This document shows positions 10,695 to 21,290 of a stretch of 64,000 nucleotides of DNA, piece by piece. How positions within the stretch are numbered: position 1 is the first letter of the stretch; every line of letters starts with the position of its first letter. The stretch is from Phymatolithon calcareum (lineage: Eukaryota > Rhodophyta > Florideophyceae > Hapalidiales). The translations under genes and the position numbers were made by a program. Under the pieces are notes generated by a model, which saw only the letters and a program-made list of their open reading frames with translations, had not been told where the DNA came from and did not search any database. Location: positions 1,674,001 through 1,738,000 of the forward strand of contig OZ345384.1 of the NCBI GenBank assembly GCA_977006965.1. The letters run 5' to 3'.

Positions 10695-12918
10695 CTGTGG
10701 CTCAAGCGTCCATCTTCGAACTGTATTGTACTAAACTTGACTTGTGGATGTCTTTTTCGTTTGATAATTTGTGGTTGTATGAGCTCTTACGTGATTGCAT
10801 TTGGGGCTCCAGGCGACATCCGCAATATACAAAAATCCGCTTGATGGACGTTTAAAACACCATCGAGTTTGTTGGTAGACTTAGACGTTGCCGTTTTTCG
10901 GTTTCTAAACGTCTTGTATGTAATTCGGCAAAAAAATTTAACCCGGCACCTTTGCTCTACTTGTTTTAAAAACCCACGTCCAGGACGTTCTCATTATCGC
11001 AACAGATATCATAGCGTTCTACCGTAAGTCGGATTTCCACAGGCAAGCTCCACAGAGGTACAATATGGGCATACAGGAAGTATCGATGTTGGAAGGACCT
11101 GTTACGTGTTCATTTCCAAGGTCCATCATCATACCGGGAGATCGTGCCTCTTAAGAATCTCCCTGCACCAAACAACAGAGACCTCTTCTATGGGTGCCAG
11201 CACCGCAATTATGCGTCTTTGCTTGGTTGCTTCCTTTTGCTTTCTGATCATGATGATCAGAAAGTAACAGGAGGCAACCCCCAGAAGCATGATGATTCTG
11301 GGGTGTCTATTTATACCCTCAGGAGCACACGTTCTTCCTTTTACTTGCAAAGTAGAGTGCCCTGTTACAGTATGTCTGCACGGAATACTGCTTGTCTGTG
11401 TCTAGTGAAACAGCACGCTGGTAATTTGCAACTGCTTGGGTGAAGCACACGGAATTTAGCTAACGCATGTACCGAACCCCATCACTCCTCGTTGGTGTGT
11501 GTATCGATAGATCGCACACCAATCCTATTGTTTAATTCCAGTTCATCATAAAAATTTGCCGTCATCGGGTTGTACAGTGATAGCCTCCATATTGTGCTCG
11601 CGCAAAATTTCTCGAGCGTAAGCAGCTTTGGAGAATGTGCCCCGTGACTTCAACTTCGCGAGAAGACAACTTCTTTTTACTGCTTTTGAGGAAGATTTTG
11701 CATATAGAAATATCTTCTTCTTTGCGGAAAAATACCGACAGTACATGAATCGAAAGCTCTTGACATGCGCTCCTCACCCACGTACTCCATTTTATTGTAA
11801 AAAATCGTTTAATAAGTGTAGTGACCATTTGAAAAGAGGCACGGTCAGCAAACCCTGTCATGATAGAAATAAGCAAAAATAACGATTTCATTACTGCACG
11901 TTATTTCTGGAAATGAGTTGCCGACCGCGCAGTCGCCATTTTCTTGGATTTTCCTTGGATTTTTCTCGGATTTAATTTTTGAGGGGACTTTTCATTCTGC
12001 TATGCAGCACAGGCCGATTTTAGAGGTATTCCTACGAGTAAAATGCGTTCCCGGTGAGATAAAAGTCCCTCTGCTGAGACGGGCACATTTCGCGAGAGTA
12101 GCGTATCCAATGGAAATATTGTCTAATCTGACCCTTTCTCTGCATAAAGATATGATTCCTTCTTCATTTGTTAGATCATGCTGATCTTCCCTTTAATACT
12201 TTTCTCATCACAAAAGTCCACCGGATATGAACAATCTTCGTATCGGAACTTTGCTCTCAGGCGCTTGAGGCCGTCTGCTGGCAGAGTTTTACAATTATCG
12301 ACTTTCAGAAATTCTTGGATCACGACTGCGTATCATAATTGTCAACCGGCTGAGGGGACGGACATCTGCTTTCTCTTGCAACTGGAGTTAATTTATGGCC
12401 CCTCAGAAGTGTTCGAGACCAAACTGAGCATTACGTGAGGAGCTATGACATAGAATCAATCAGTTGCAAGAGATAGCCGATGTCTACTCCCTCAGCTGGT
12501 TGACAAACGTGTTGTGCACCGTACTCCCGGGATAACAATCGCCCTCAGGCCATGATACAGTAGCGCGAAGCAGATACGCGAGTACCAGGAATGGATCCAT
12601 ATCAGGAACATTTAGGGGACCCCTAGATGTTGAATAATGTACACTTCGTGTAACTCGAATAACCTGCAATAAACAAACATACTATTTCGGCCCTGTAATT
12701 CGGAATGCAGGCATCTAATGCCTCCTTTCTGTTACTCAGTGCTTAGGTTTCTGCTGCCAGATCACAGGTTCGAGTAATATGTGGGAAACGTGCGGAAAAT
12801 TGAGCCCAATCTTTTATATGCGCTATTGCAAATTCATCCTGGTACTGGTTTGCTGTGGGAATTTGGTACTTCCAACCAAGAATCCATGTCACAAACGGGA
12901 TGAGGGACTACGGGGAAA
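10695..12918. other. Intergenic region, no convincing gene
   Basis: After the kinase stop I see no convincing gene up to the gypsy element. The stretch holds an imperfect inverted repeat centred near 11252, listed separately, and otherwise only short frames without recognisable motifs. Confidence 0.5.
11188..11320. repeat. Fold-back inverted repeat (MITE-like)
   Basis: The centre is a perfect palindrome at 11240-11264 with 12-bp arms around one base (CTTTCTGATCAT and its complement). Imperfect complementarity continues outward, with GGTTGC-TTCC on the left facing GGAGGCAACC on the right, for roughly 60 bp per side. No terminal duplication could be fixed. It may be a MITE relic or a structured transcript end. 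Confidence 0.5.
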
Positions 12919-12922
12919 CACC

Positions 12923-13269
12923 TGTAATCACTGGGAGTGAAAAGATAAGGGTTGGAGTTTATCTTGAAAAGTGGTGATGTCTCTGTGATGCGATGCCTCT
13001 GTCTAACATGCGATCAGAATCGCCGCTTAAATAGGACGGGGGCGAGCGATTGCACACCCTGCAAAAAGGGGGGGGGCACGAACCGACGCTAGACTAATGT
13101 TACGTTGAGTGTTAGTCTACGTCTGCGATAAATCCGTTTGTTCCTCTTGGAAGAGTCGTTCACGATACTGTGTTGTCAGTGTCGGTGGATAGATCACAAG
13201 GAGCCGTTATAGAGCTCCTCGGTCGATGGTGATAATGTCGTTCATCCCCTGCAATATTGCGTGTCTACA
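12923..13269 (-). repeat. 3' LTR of element G1
   Basis: This 347-bp repeat begins TGTAATCACTGGG on the plus strand and ends GTCTACA. It is nearly identical to 15939-16287, with about six substitutions, a homopolymer-G length change and a small difference near the end. A purine-rich tract (TGGGGCCC read on the minus strand) lies just inside, as expected for a polypurine tract next to a 3' LTR. Confidence 0.85.
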
Positions 13270-13294
13270 GGGCCCCATACACTCGAAGAGTGTA

Positions 13295-14601
13295 TTAATC
13301 ATTGATTCGCAATGCTTGCTTAGCCTTCTTCGCCAGCTTTTTCTTGCGTGTGTTGGACAAAAATGCTGCGAGCTCGTCCGGTACATCTTCATGAAGTTCT
13401 TCGATCTTCTGCCACGTCCAATCGCTTTTTTCCGGCAAGCCTGACCACTGAACTTGAACGAAGATTCCGTCTGATGCTTCTCCTATATCTACGAGTTTTT
13501 CGATCATCTCGTACTTAGTCTCAGAGTGTTCTGCTTGTTTCGTTAGCTCATTGCTTGCCTTTTTCCGTCAACATCAGCACGGTACAATTGCATTCTGCTG
13601 GCATGGACCCGATCCGTTTTCCCATCCACTACGCTTGTCACATCGTAGACCAATTCGCTGACAGTTGTAGTCACTCGCTTAGGACCGATCCATTTGAACT
13701 GCAGTTTGTGCTTCTTCTTCTTGCCGTCCGGAACACGTACAACCACAAAATCACCTAATTGAAATTGGTGACTCACGATGTTCGTGTTTTTGTTGTGCTG
13801 CTTGATTTGCTTCAATCGATTCTTGCTGACCTTTTCCGCGACGTCTTTGTGCATATTCTCGATTGAAGACTGTAGTGTGTTAATCTCCAGTAATTGCATA
13901 GCCCTTGCCTTTTCAATGCTTCTCATCTTCCCATCATATGCCTCAGAGTCAATGACTAGTTGCGTGCGCGTTGGCTTGATACCAGTCATGACTTGAAGCG
14001 GACTTCTATATGTTCCATCGGTGTTGGAACCCGGCCTCTTGAGGGGACATTCGTTTATAATTGTCATCAACATGCCTGTCACCGCAGTCCAATCCTGGGG
14101 CGCGAGTTTCAATTCGGACAAAAGAGCTTTGCAGGCAGCAAGCACAGTTCGCATTACTCTTTCCACGGTTCCGTTCACCCACGGAGAGTATGCTACCGTG
14201 AATGAGTGTCTAATTTTGTGGATATCGGCGAGATTTTCCACCACAACGTTCTTGAAATGAGATCCTTGGTCGGATACCCAGTTGTTCATAACAGTGAATG
14301 TGCGCATCCACCGTGCCAGTTCTTCAGCTGCTGTGTCCGCATTTGCAGCGACGGATGGACAGAGCCATACATAGGACGACAAATCGTCCTTGATAACGAA
14401 AAGGTATTTGTGCCCGGTAGTACTTGGACCCATATACAAAAAATCGAAATGTATAACTTCGTTGGGCTCATTTCCGTGTAATACCGATGAAAGTGGGCGT
14501 GGGATCTTGGTACCGCTTTTCGATATGATGCAGTGAATGCACTTCTTCACGAACTCCTTGCAATCATTGACAATTGAGCTCCACCAAAACTTCTCTTTCA
14601 A
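13295..14601 (-). pseudogene. Gypsy integrase with chromodomain-like C-terminus (G1)
   Basis: Frame 13543-14601 holds the integrase: the zinc-finger CIHC half, a catalytic core with FDFL (Asp), SDQGSHFKN (Asp) and SPWVNGTVERV (Glu), and the GPKRVT C-terminal region. After a break at about 13510-13540, frame 13295-13507 continues with a chromodomain-like segment (VQVQWSGLPEK, then a Trp-rich helix) matching the single-frame protein of element G2. The break makes it non-functional. The fused tail would have directed integration to particular chromatin. Confidence 0.8.
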
Positions 14602-14788
14602 AACGCTGCTTGTTGAGTCGAATCCTCTGTGTCCACCAGCACCGCAATGTGCTACAGTCAGAAGTTTAAGCTGGAGTTCGATTGATTCATCTGGGATCCA
14701 AACTTGTTTGCTTAGATAGTACAGGTCCTCTTCCTTCTTTACGTTTTTGCCGGCCTTGATTTTTCATGTTTGTTCTGTTCCGCGATGA

Positions 14789-15484
14789 TCATTTGTGTTG
14801 TTGGCCACACAAAATCTTCGCTGAAGGTGATTCCACTATGTCGTTTTCCATCGATGTTTCAGAAACCCTGCGACTCATGACTTTCTTGCCTCTGCACCCG
14901 GACAGCCACCGTGACATAATATCGGGCATAACGTTCCGCTCGCCTTCCACATGATCAATTGTGTACGAGAACGCCGATAAGTAAACGGCCCATCTTTGAA
15001 CTTTGCTGATCACGTGGCTGCCGATCGTTGGTACCATTGCCATTGGATGAAATGCAAATAGCAGGTTTCTATGATCAGTGTATAGGTGGATGTTTGCTTC
15101 CATTGCGAGCATGTAGTCGAGCTTCCGGAAACACTTCAAAATGGCATAGGCTTCCTTCTCGAATGTGCTCCATCGTTCTTGTGCTCTCTTGAAAGATGAA
15201 CTAAGAAATGCCAACGGCTCATGCTTTTGCTGCATTATGTCCTTGGTCAGTTCACTCTCATTACATTGCGTGACCACGGCAGCCCAATGAGCATCTGAGG
15301 CGTCTGTAAATATACAGATCGCTTTGCCATAGTCTCGGTGCGATAACTTTACCGCATTTCGAAGAGTTTCTTGCAACGACTTGAATGAATGTTCGTGCTC
15401 TGATCCCCATCCGAGGCTGTCGAACGAAAAATTTTGAATCGCTTTCTTCTTTCGCGACCCCGCTTTGTCGTAAGCAGTTTCCAA
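14789..15484 (-). pseudogene. Gypsy RNase H fragment (G1)
   Basis: The frame reads as the RT connection/RNase H region: FTDASDAHWAAVV (first Asp), TFEKEAYAI (Glu) and LYTDHRNLLFAF (Asp), then a linker toward the integrase zinc finger. It starts abruptly at the palindrome centre, so polymerase motifs are absent. It is closely related to the RNase H part of element G2 at about 46000-46650. Confidence 0.82.
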
Positions 15485-15894
15485 AATGCAGCAGAGCTAT
15501 GCCAATACTTACACTGCGTCCAGTGGATGGCTTCTTGTATACCTGATTTTGCACATCGAAGTAAAGCGCTCCGAAGCATTCTGGAAACTGCTTACGACAA
15601 AGCGGGGTCGCGAAAGAAGAAAGCGATTCAAAATTTTTCGTTCGACAGCCTCGGATGGGGATCAGAGCACGAACATTCATTCAAGTCGTTGCAAGAAACT
15701 CTTCGAAATGCGGTAAAGTTATCGCACCGAGACTATGGCAAAGCGATCTGTATATTTACAGACGCCTCAGATGCTCATTGGGCTGCCGTGGTCACGCAAT
15801 GTAATGAGAGTGAACTGACCAAGGACATAATGCAGCAAAAGCATGAGCCGTTGGCATTTCTTAGTTCATCTTTCAAGAGAGCACAAGAACGATG
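15171..15894. repeat. 319-bp inverted repeat inside element G1
   Basis: Arms 15171-15489 and 15576-15894 are reverse complements with very few differences and an 86-bp centre. The plus-strand arm carries the same RNase H coding in the opposite direction. The centre encodes, on the plus strand, the RT segment that normally precedes RNase H (QYLHCVQWMASCIPDF, compare QFIYCTQWMCTSIPDY in G2). Confidence 0.88.
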
Positions 15895-15938
15895 TTTCTT
15901 TCCTGCAGGAGCATGTCTGAGTGATAAGAGAAATTTCT

Positions 15939-16287
15939 GTGATCACTGGGAGTGAAAAGATAAGGGTTGGAGTTTATCTTGAAAAGGGGTGATGTCTCTG
16001 TGATGCGATGCCTCTGTCTAACATGCGATCAGAATCGCCGCTTAAATAGGGCGGGGGCGAGCGATTGCACACCCTGCAAAAAGGGGGGGGCACTAACCGA
16101 CGCTAGACTAATATTACGTTGAGTGTTAGTCTACGTCTGCGATAAATCCGTTTGTTCCTCTTGGAAGAGTCGTTCACGATACTGTGTTGTCAGTGTCGGT
16201 GGATAGATCACAAGGAACCGTTATAGAGCTCCTCGGTCGATGGTGATAATGTCGTTCATTACACCCTTGCAATATTGCGTGTCTACA
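15939..16287 (-). repeat. 5' LTR of element G1
   Basis: This 349-bp partner of 12923-13269 runs from TG to CA on the plus strand. Immediately inside it, on the plus strand, is AGAAATTTC, identical to the bases just inside the 5' LTR of G2 at 49200-49208. No TGG-type tRNA primer-binding site is present there. Confidence 0.85.
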
Positions 16288-16291
16288 CACC

Positions 16292-18684
16292 GAAATCTAT
16301 TTCCGCTCTAATCAAAATTAGATTGAGGTTTAGTGCATAATATGCATATTATGTTTGCATATTACGTAGTGGGGAAGCATTCTCGTTGACCGAGAGTGCT
16401 AGACGAGGTTCGGTGTGAAGAGCATCGGTAGGGAAGCAAAACTGTAGTTCTTGATTGGATTGCTTCGATCATCGAGGCAATCGAATCAAGATGTGCATGT
16501 CAGCTCCGTGTGAGAGTGAATCATGAATATTGGACACATTCATTTCGCAGAGTGAGTAGATTAAGGTGGGTTGCACCCGTACAACTGCAACGTAGTACTA
16601 CACCATCCTCTGCCACTCAGGGCAAAGTAAAATTGATAATAATCAGAGCCTATATCTTTGGCTTCAGGGCAAGAAACTATGGTTGCTCTTGACACAAGGA
16701 TGTACTACAGTATAAGTCAGGCACACCTTCATTTGCACATGCCTAAATAGTCAAACATATCCCACAAGTGTAGTACCCAGAATAAGAGCTCCGTATCCCG
16801 AGGCTTTAATGTCCCTAAATTAAACTAGTCAGACCAACTGTAGCGAGTTGAGCTCACTCGCTAGGGCGTCTGCCCTAGGTCCTTCAATAGATGTTTCTTA
16901 AAAATATTATTCCTAAAACCTACGAATCTACTAGTGCAAGTCAATTTCGGTGTGGCGAAATTGGCTTTCACTTTGTAGCTACTGCCCAGGCGAGGCAAGT
17001 CCAGTTTGAAATGGCCACCGTGCAAGTTTGGCAAATCGCTGGACCATTAATGACGATGATTGTAGCCCGAAGGGTGGCCACGAAAACGTCGACAAATTTC
17101 CGAATTGACATTCCATACAGTTCATTGCAGGAGTGACAATGTGACAATCTTTCCCCGTGCCTTATTTCTATTTCACATGAATGCTGTGCCATCTCACTGG
17201 CAAGCTGAAATTGCAGTGTAGGTCTCTTGATTTCGAACAAGACAGTGGCTTGCAATGTGAGCTCGGCCAATGGCAAAACAAGAAGGCTAAGAAAGACACT
17301 GACAGCACAAGACTTAGGGGATATCCTAAAGAACGACCTCGTAGGGTGGCCACCCGCAAGTGTCAGCTCGTAATAACGGACAGACCCTAGAGTCGAAATA
17401 ATCACAGGATGGGAGGCACCAAGAGATCGCTAAGTTGGGTCACTGACTCGCGCGTGCGTATCGCGGTAGCCGTTAGAAAAGACAGCGGCAGACCTAACAT
17501 CACAGAAGGGGAGGCCCGAGAGATCGCCAAGTTGGGTCACTGACTCGCACGTGCGCATCGAGGTAGCCGTTAGACCTGACAGTGATAGGATAGTGTCGGT
17601 ATTCGCGGGATGTGCTATGCAACCCCCAACCAGTAGGTTGGATAATCCGATAGCTTATAACGCCCCGCTCATCGCAGCGAGTAAAGGATCGCATCTCAAG
17701 CAAGCCACAATTGGCGAGAGCGAGTGCCGACTACTTTGCCGACCCGGAGAGTGCAACAATGCAAACAAGATATTCACTTCAAACGTCCCCATACGAGACG
17801 CTTTCGGAATTCGGACTTTCTGTGAAGGGTATCCACTTCTCATGGAGAAAGACCTTATATACGGGCTTCCTCAATAATTTGGCCTCATTCCTTACCTTGT
17901 GAGTGGCACGTATGTTCCATACAGTGGAACTTTTAATGGACTAACTCATTGTCTTCAAAGAGAAACTTCTGAGAGTTCGTCGTGATTTCAGCGCAATTCG
18001 CTGCACAATAGATGAAATGGGAATGCAAGAAGGCCACGACGTCTCGGATCCCCGAGGTGTGGGCCTAAATGTGTTCTGAGAAGAAGATGTGATGCTCATC
18101 TGCAGGATGTTTTTACGTCTTTGGGGAGCGGGGATACGCTTTGGAGCAACGTCAAGTCTACGTGAGAGCAAAAACAATCAGATTTTGATTCGACCATATT
18201 TATCACCAAATATATTCTTCTAGACCAAAGATTATAACGAAAGAAAACTCTCGAATATAAAGTTTATCGTCCGGTATAGACAGTGCCACTGAAAAATATA
18301 TTATAAACGATAACTGAAGAATAACATTATTGACGATAAACAATCGACGGTTTTTAAAAATCTTCGATTCCAGCTCTTTCAACTGTACGCCTATCTGAAT
18401 AAGTTTAAAATGCTATATGCATTTAACCAAACTACTGACTCAAAATTTGGGATACAATGTTACGTAAAACAGTTCTTCGAGGTTCGTGCTCTCATGATGC
18501 CAGCCAGCATCATCAGGTTTATCACTTGCGCAGATTGACTGGAAATGATAAAATTGCAACCACATTTGGGACGCGAAGCCACATTGATGTAACATCAGTA
18601 TCAACTTTATCATATCTCTCACGATGATGCAACAACTGGCAGCGGCCATTCTCTGAAGTCCCCATCTGGACCAGATGCTGCCGG
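16292..18684. other. Intergenic region with a short direct repeat
   Basis: No gene is supported here. A unit of about 67 bp at 17411-17477 (GAGATCGC, AGTTGGGTCACTGACTCGC, GTAGCCGTTAGA) recurs at 17511-17577. The stretch 18180-18420 is AT-rich. A hairpin near 16840-16885 resembles part of a tRNA but lacks a T-arm. Confidence 0.5.
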
Positions 18685-19839
18685 ATGGTGATCGTCACAA
18701 AGGAACAAAGCCAGTACGGCGATGGCGCCACCCTTGTGGCAGAAATGGAGGAGGCGCAAGATGAAATCGAGGCGCTTGCGCGACGTCTACAAGCTTCGAT
18801 GACCGAGTTGCACAGTCTGCAAGATGAATTCGAACGCGCCGTGAAGCGACAAAACAAAGCGCTCAAAAACCTCGGCAATGCACTTCAGGGACGGTCTGGC
18901 GTTGGCGAAAACTCTTCTGCGCCCGACTTTGCGGCCAGAAGCTCATCATCGGACGCTCCTGAAGACGAGGCAGTGCTCAGTCAGAAAGCATCGCTGGTCA
19001 GATTGCGGCAGCGATTGGCACAGAAGGAATTGCAGCATTTAATGCCGGCAAGCGGTGGATTTTTCGTGGAGGCTCTCCTCGGCGGGTTGAATGTGCGCTT
19101 TATACGCAAGTCGGAGCGTATGTCCTTTAAGACAGAGTACGAGAAACTGAAGTTGAAACTCGCACCCGGACTTGTGGTGCTTTGCATCGTTTGTCTCATC
19201 TTCCAGGAGAACCGTTGGGTGCACATGCTGTTGCAACTTTGTTTATCGGGTTATTACGTGACGCTGGCCGTGCGCGAGAATATTCTGCGTGTGAACGGGA
19301 GTAATATTCGATCGTGGTGGATCATCCATCATTATTTCACAATGATGCAGTGTGTACTGCTGACGACGTGGCCTGACAATGCGAGCTACGCGGCGTTTCG
19401 GAAGGGGCTTCATCTTTTCGGGTTGTACAATTCTGTGTTGCAGATTTTCCAAACGAGGTATCAAATGGCACGTCTTTACGCGCTTCGATCGCTCGGTATG
19501 GCGGGGGAAATGGATGTTGCCAGTTCGGACTCGACGCAAATTCACTGGAGTGAAGGTATGGCGGTTTTGCTACCGCTCATTCTGCTCGGACAGGGTATGC
19601 AGGCGATGCAGGCTGTGAATCTCATGCGGATTTATCCGGAATATCCTCATGAATTGCAAATACTTATGTTGGCACTATTGTTTCTGGCTAATTTTGTGGG
19701 GAATTTTTATACGACTATGGTTGTGTTGAACGAGAAGCGGAAACAAAGAAGAACAGGTGGTGTGTCTCCCGCTCTTTCGAATCGCGGGGCTGCTGCATCA
19801 TCATCAGAGTCTCCATTGGAGGCGAAGAAGCGAACGTGA
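18685..19839 (+). CDS. TMEM120/TMPIT (TACAN) family membrane protein
   Basis: A 384-residue protein with an N-terminal coiled coil (about 10-65), a linker, and a C-terminal multi-helix membrane domain starting near residue 155 (LVVLCIVCLIF). Family-typical segments are seen: ENRWVHMLLQLCLSGYYVTL, a WWIIHHYFTM motif and GLYNSVLQIFQTRYQ-RLYALRSLG. TMEM120 proteins have six membrane helices and a coenzyme-A-binding pocket and sit in the nuclear envelope or ER. Roles in adipocyte differentiation and mechanosensing have been proposed for the animal proteins. Length is slightly above the animal members (about 340). The ATG at 18685 is the first in this frame before the coiled coil. No intron needed. 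Confidence 0.93.
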   Translation: MVIVTKEQSQYGDGATLVAEMEEAQDEIEALARRLQASMTELHSLQDEFERAVKRQNKALKNLGNALQGRSGVGENSSAPDFAARSSSSDAPEDEAVLSQKASLVRLRQRLAQKELQHLMPASGGFFVEALLGGLNVRFIRKSERMSFKTEYEKLKLKLAPGLVVLCIVCLIFQENRWVHMLLQLCLSGYYVTLAVRENILRVNGSNIRSWWIIHHYFTMMQCVLLTTWPDNASYAAFRKGLHLFGLYNSVLQIFQTRYQMARLYALRSLGMAGEMDVASSDSTQIHWSEGMAVLLPLILLGQGMQAMQAVNLMRIYPEYPHELQILMLALLFLANFVGNFYTTMVVLNEKRKQRRTGGVSPALSNRGAAASSSESPLEAKKRT

Positions 19840-21290
19840 CTCTCGCATGGACAAAACTGAAGCCGTCTTCATCTTGGCGTTTTTCTATTGTCTTTTGAGA
19901 AGATTACCTTGCGCGACGGTGCGGGTGCAGGGTTCCAGTATACATGTGATAAATGAGGTGTATAGGGAATTCGAAAAGAATGGAATTTAGTGTTTGCGGA
20001 CGCTGTCTTTGTCGACGCACTCGTCTCTTTGGGAAAGGGCTCAGCGAGCGCAATTACAGAACTTGAGGTAAAGATATGCGATGAGGAGTTTGGAAATCTG
20101 CGCGATCACCGAAGGTAGAAGCATCGAACCGCCTCGTTTCGGGCCTGGCATGACATTGCCGTTCAGAAAATGATTCCTAATAGCGGCGGCAAAAAGTACG
20201 GCACATCAACAGGGCATCTCGCTGAGCTGCAGTCAACAGTGTTGAGCGCATACCGGGTGGATTTGTTGATAAACAAGGTGTTTCAGTGATTTTGGGGGAC
20301 GTGCACTGTTTCTCTCAAGATTTTATCGAGACTGCAGCACACGCGACGACACATCATCCGTACATCGGTCTGTTTCGGGAGACCGGGGGTGGATGAGAGC
20401 GCGGCATTAGGAGGTAAGTCAATTTCACCATCATCGAGACATGTGGTACCTCTAAGTTTTCACCGATTTCAGCAAAATGACGACACAAGCAACAAACACA
20501 CTAACGTGCTTCGCGTCCATTGCGTTGAACCACTGTACAGTATCCGACAATGTCATTTCGAAGAGCGATGCGAATAGCGTGTGAGGACACACACGATACG
20601 AGTGAGTGAAGCAATATGTGCACAGAACGTCAGTACATGTGTGCGTGAACCTCATTGAAGAAAGACGTGTCGCAGAAACCAAGCGACAAATAGCACGATA
20701 AGACTTATAGTATTTGATGTTCAGCATTTCAGGATCACACAAATCGAAACCGTTCCTTACTACACGATATGCGCATCGCATTCTTTCCGATCTGGATACT
20801 TGTAATAGACCAAAGTGTTCTGCAATCCACATTGCTCCGGAATCACGATCTCTCGTCCTGCGCAACCGGCAAGAATCGGCAATGGTGCAATTTTCCCAAA
20901 GCTTCTCACAGTCGAACAAAAACATCGATCTCAAATGTACAGTACACAATAAATCATGCACTTCCAATGCCAATGATTGGTCCACCGGCGCATCATACCG
21001 CGCGAGTCGCAGAAGTAGATATAGCCCTTACTCAGTGGACAGACGCCTTGCGCAATGGGACGTCCAATAAGCGGGCCAATGGGCGGCGGAATGAGCCATA
21101 TCGCCGCATCGCTAGTCGCGCAACATGCGACCTTCCCATGAAGTTCGTCCCTCAACATGGCGCAATTTCCCCAATCCGCGCGTCCTTAACGTCGCCACCG
21201 CCGTCTACCGCGGCGTGGACGCACTCACCTTCCATCCGCTCATTGCACCCATCCCGCAAACAACCCATCTCCCCGTCCCGTCTGCCCGTC
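19840..21290. other. Intergenic/5' region upstream of the bHLH-GAF gene
   Basis: No separate gene is supported. The frame of the downstream gene is open back to 20769, but the extra 174 codons have no protein-like composition and no domain, so they are treated as leader. TACAGTA heptamers lie at about 20536 and 20938. Confidence 0.5.

Larger units (their letters stand above)
12923..16287 (-). mobile_element. Rearranged Ty3/gypsy LTR retrotransposon (element G1)
   Basis: Two direct LTRs (12923-13269 and 15939-16287) are flanked by the 4-bp duplication CACC (12919-12922 and 16288-16291). Minus-strand coding between them keeps a chromodomain-like tail, integrase and RNase H. Gag, protease and most of the reverse transcriptase are missing. 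In their place is an inverted copy of the RNase H region (arms 15171-15489 and 15576-15894). Because the target duplication is intact, the rearranged form seems to be what integrated. The element is defective. Confidence 0.88.

Noticed and set aside
12755-12790. GGTTCGAGT T-loop-like sequence
   Set aside because: No matching stem or upstream tRNA arms.
16840-16890. tRNA-like hairpins
   Set aside because: Two stems resemble D and anticodon arms, but there is no T-arm or acceptor stem.
20769-21290. Extra 174 N-terminal codons on the bHLH-GAF protein
   Set aside because: Composition is not protein-like and there is no domain; a good ATG begins an acidic Ser/Pro-rich N-terminus at 21291.
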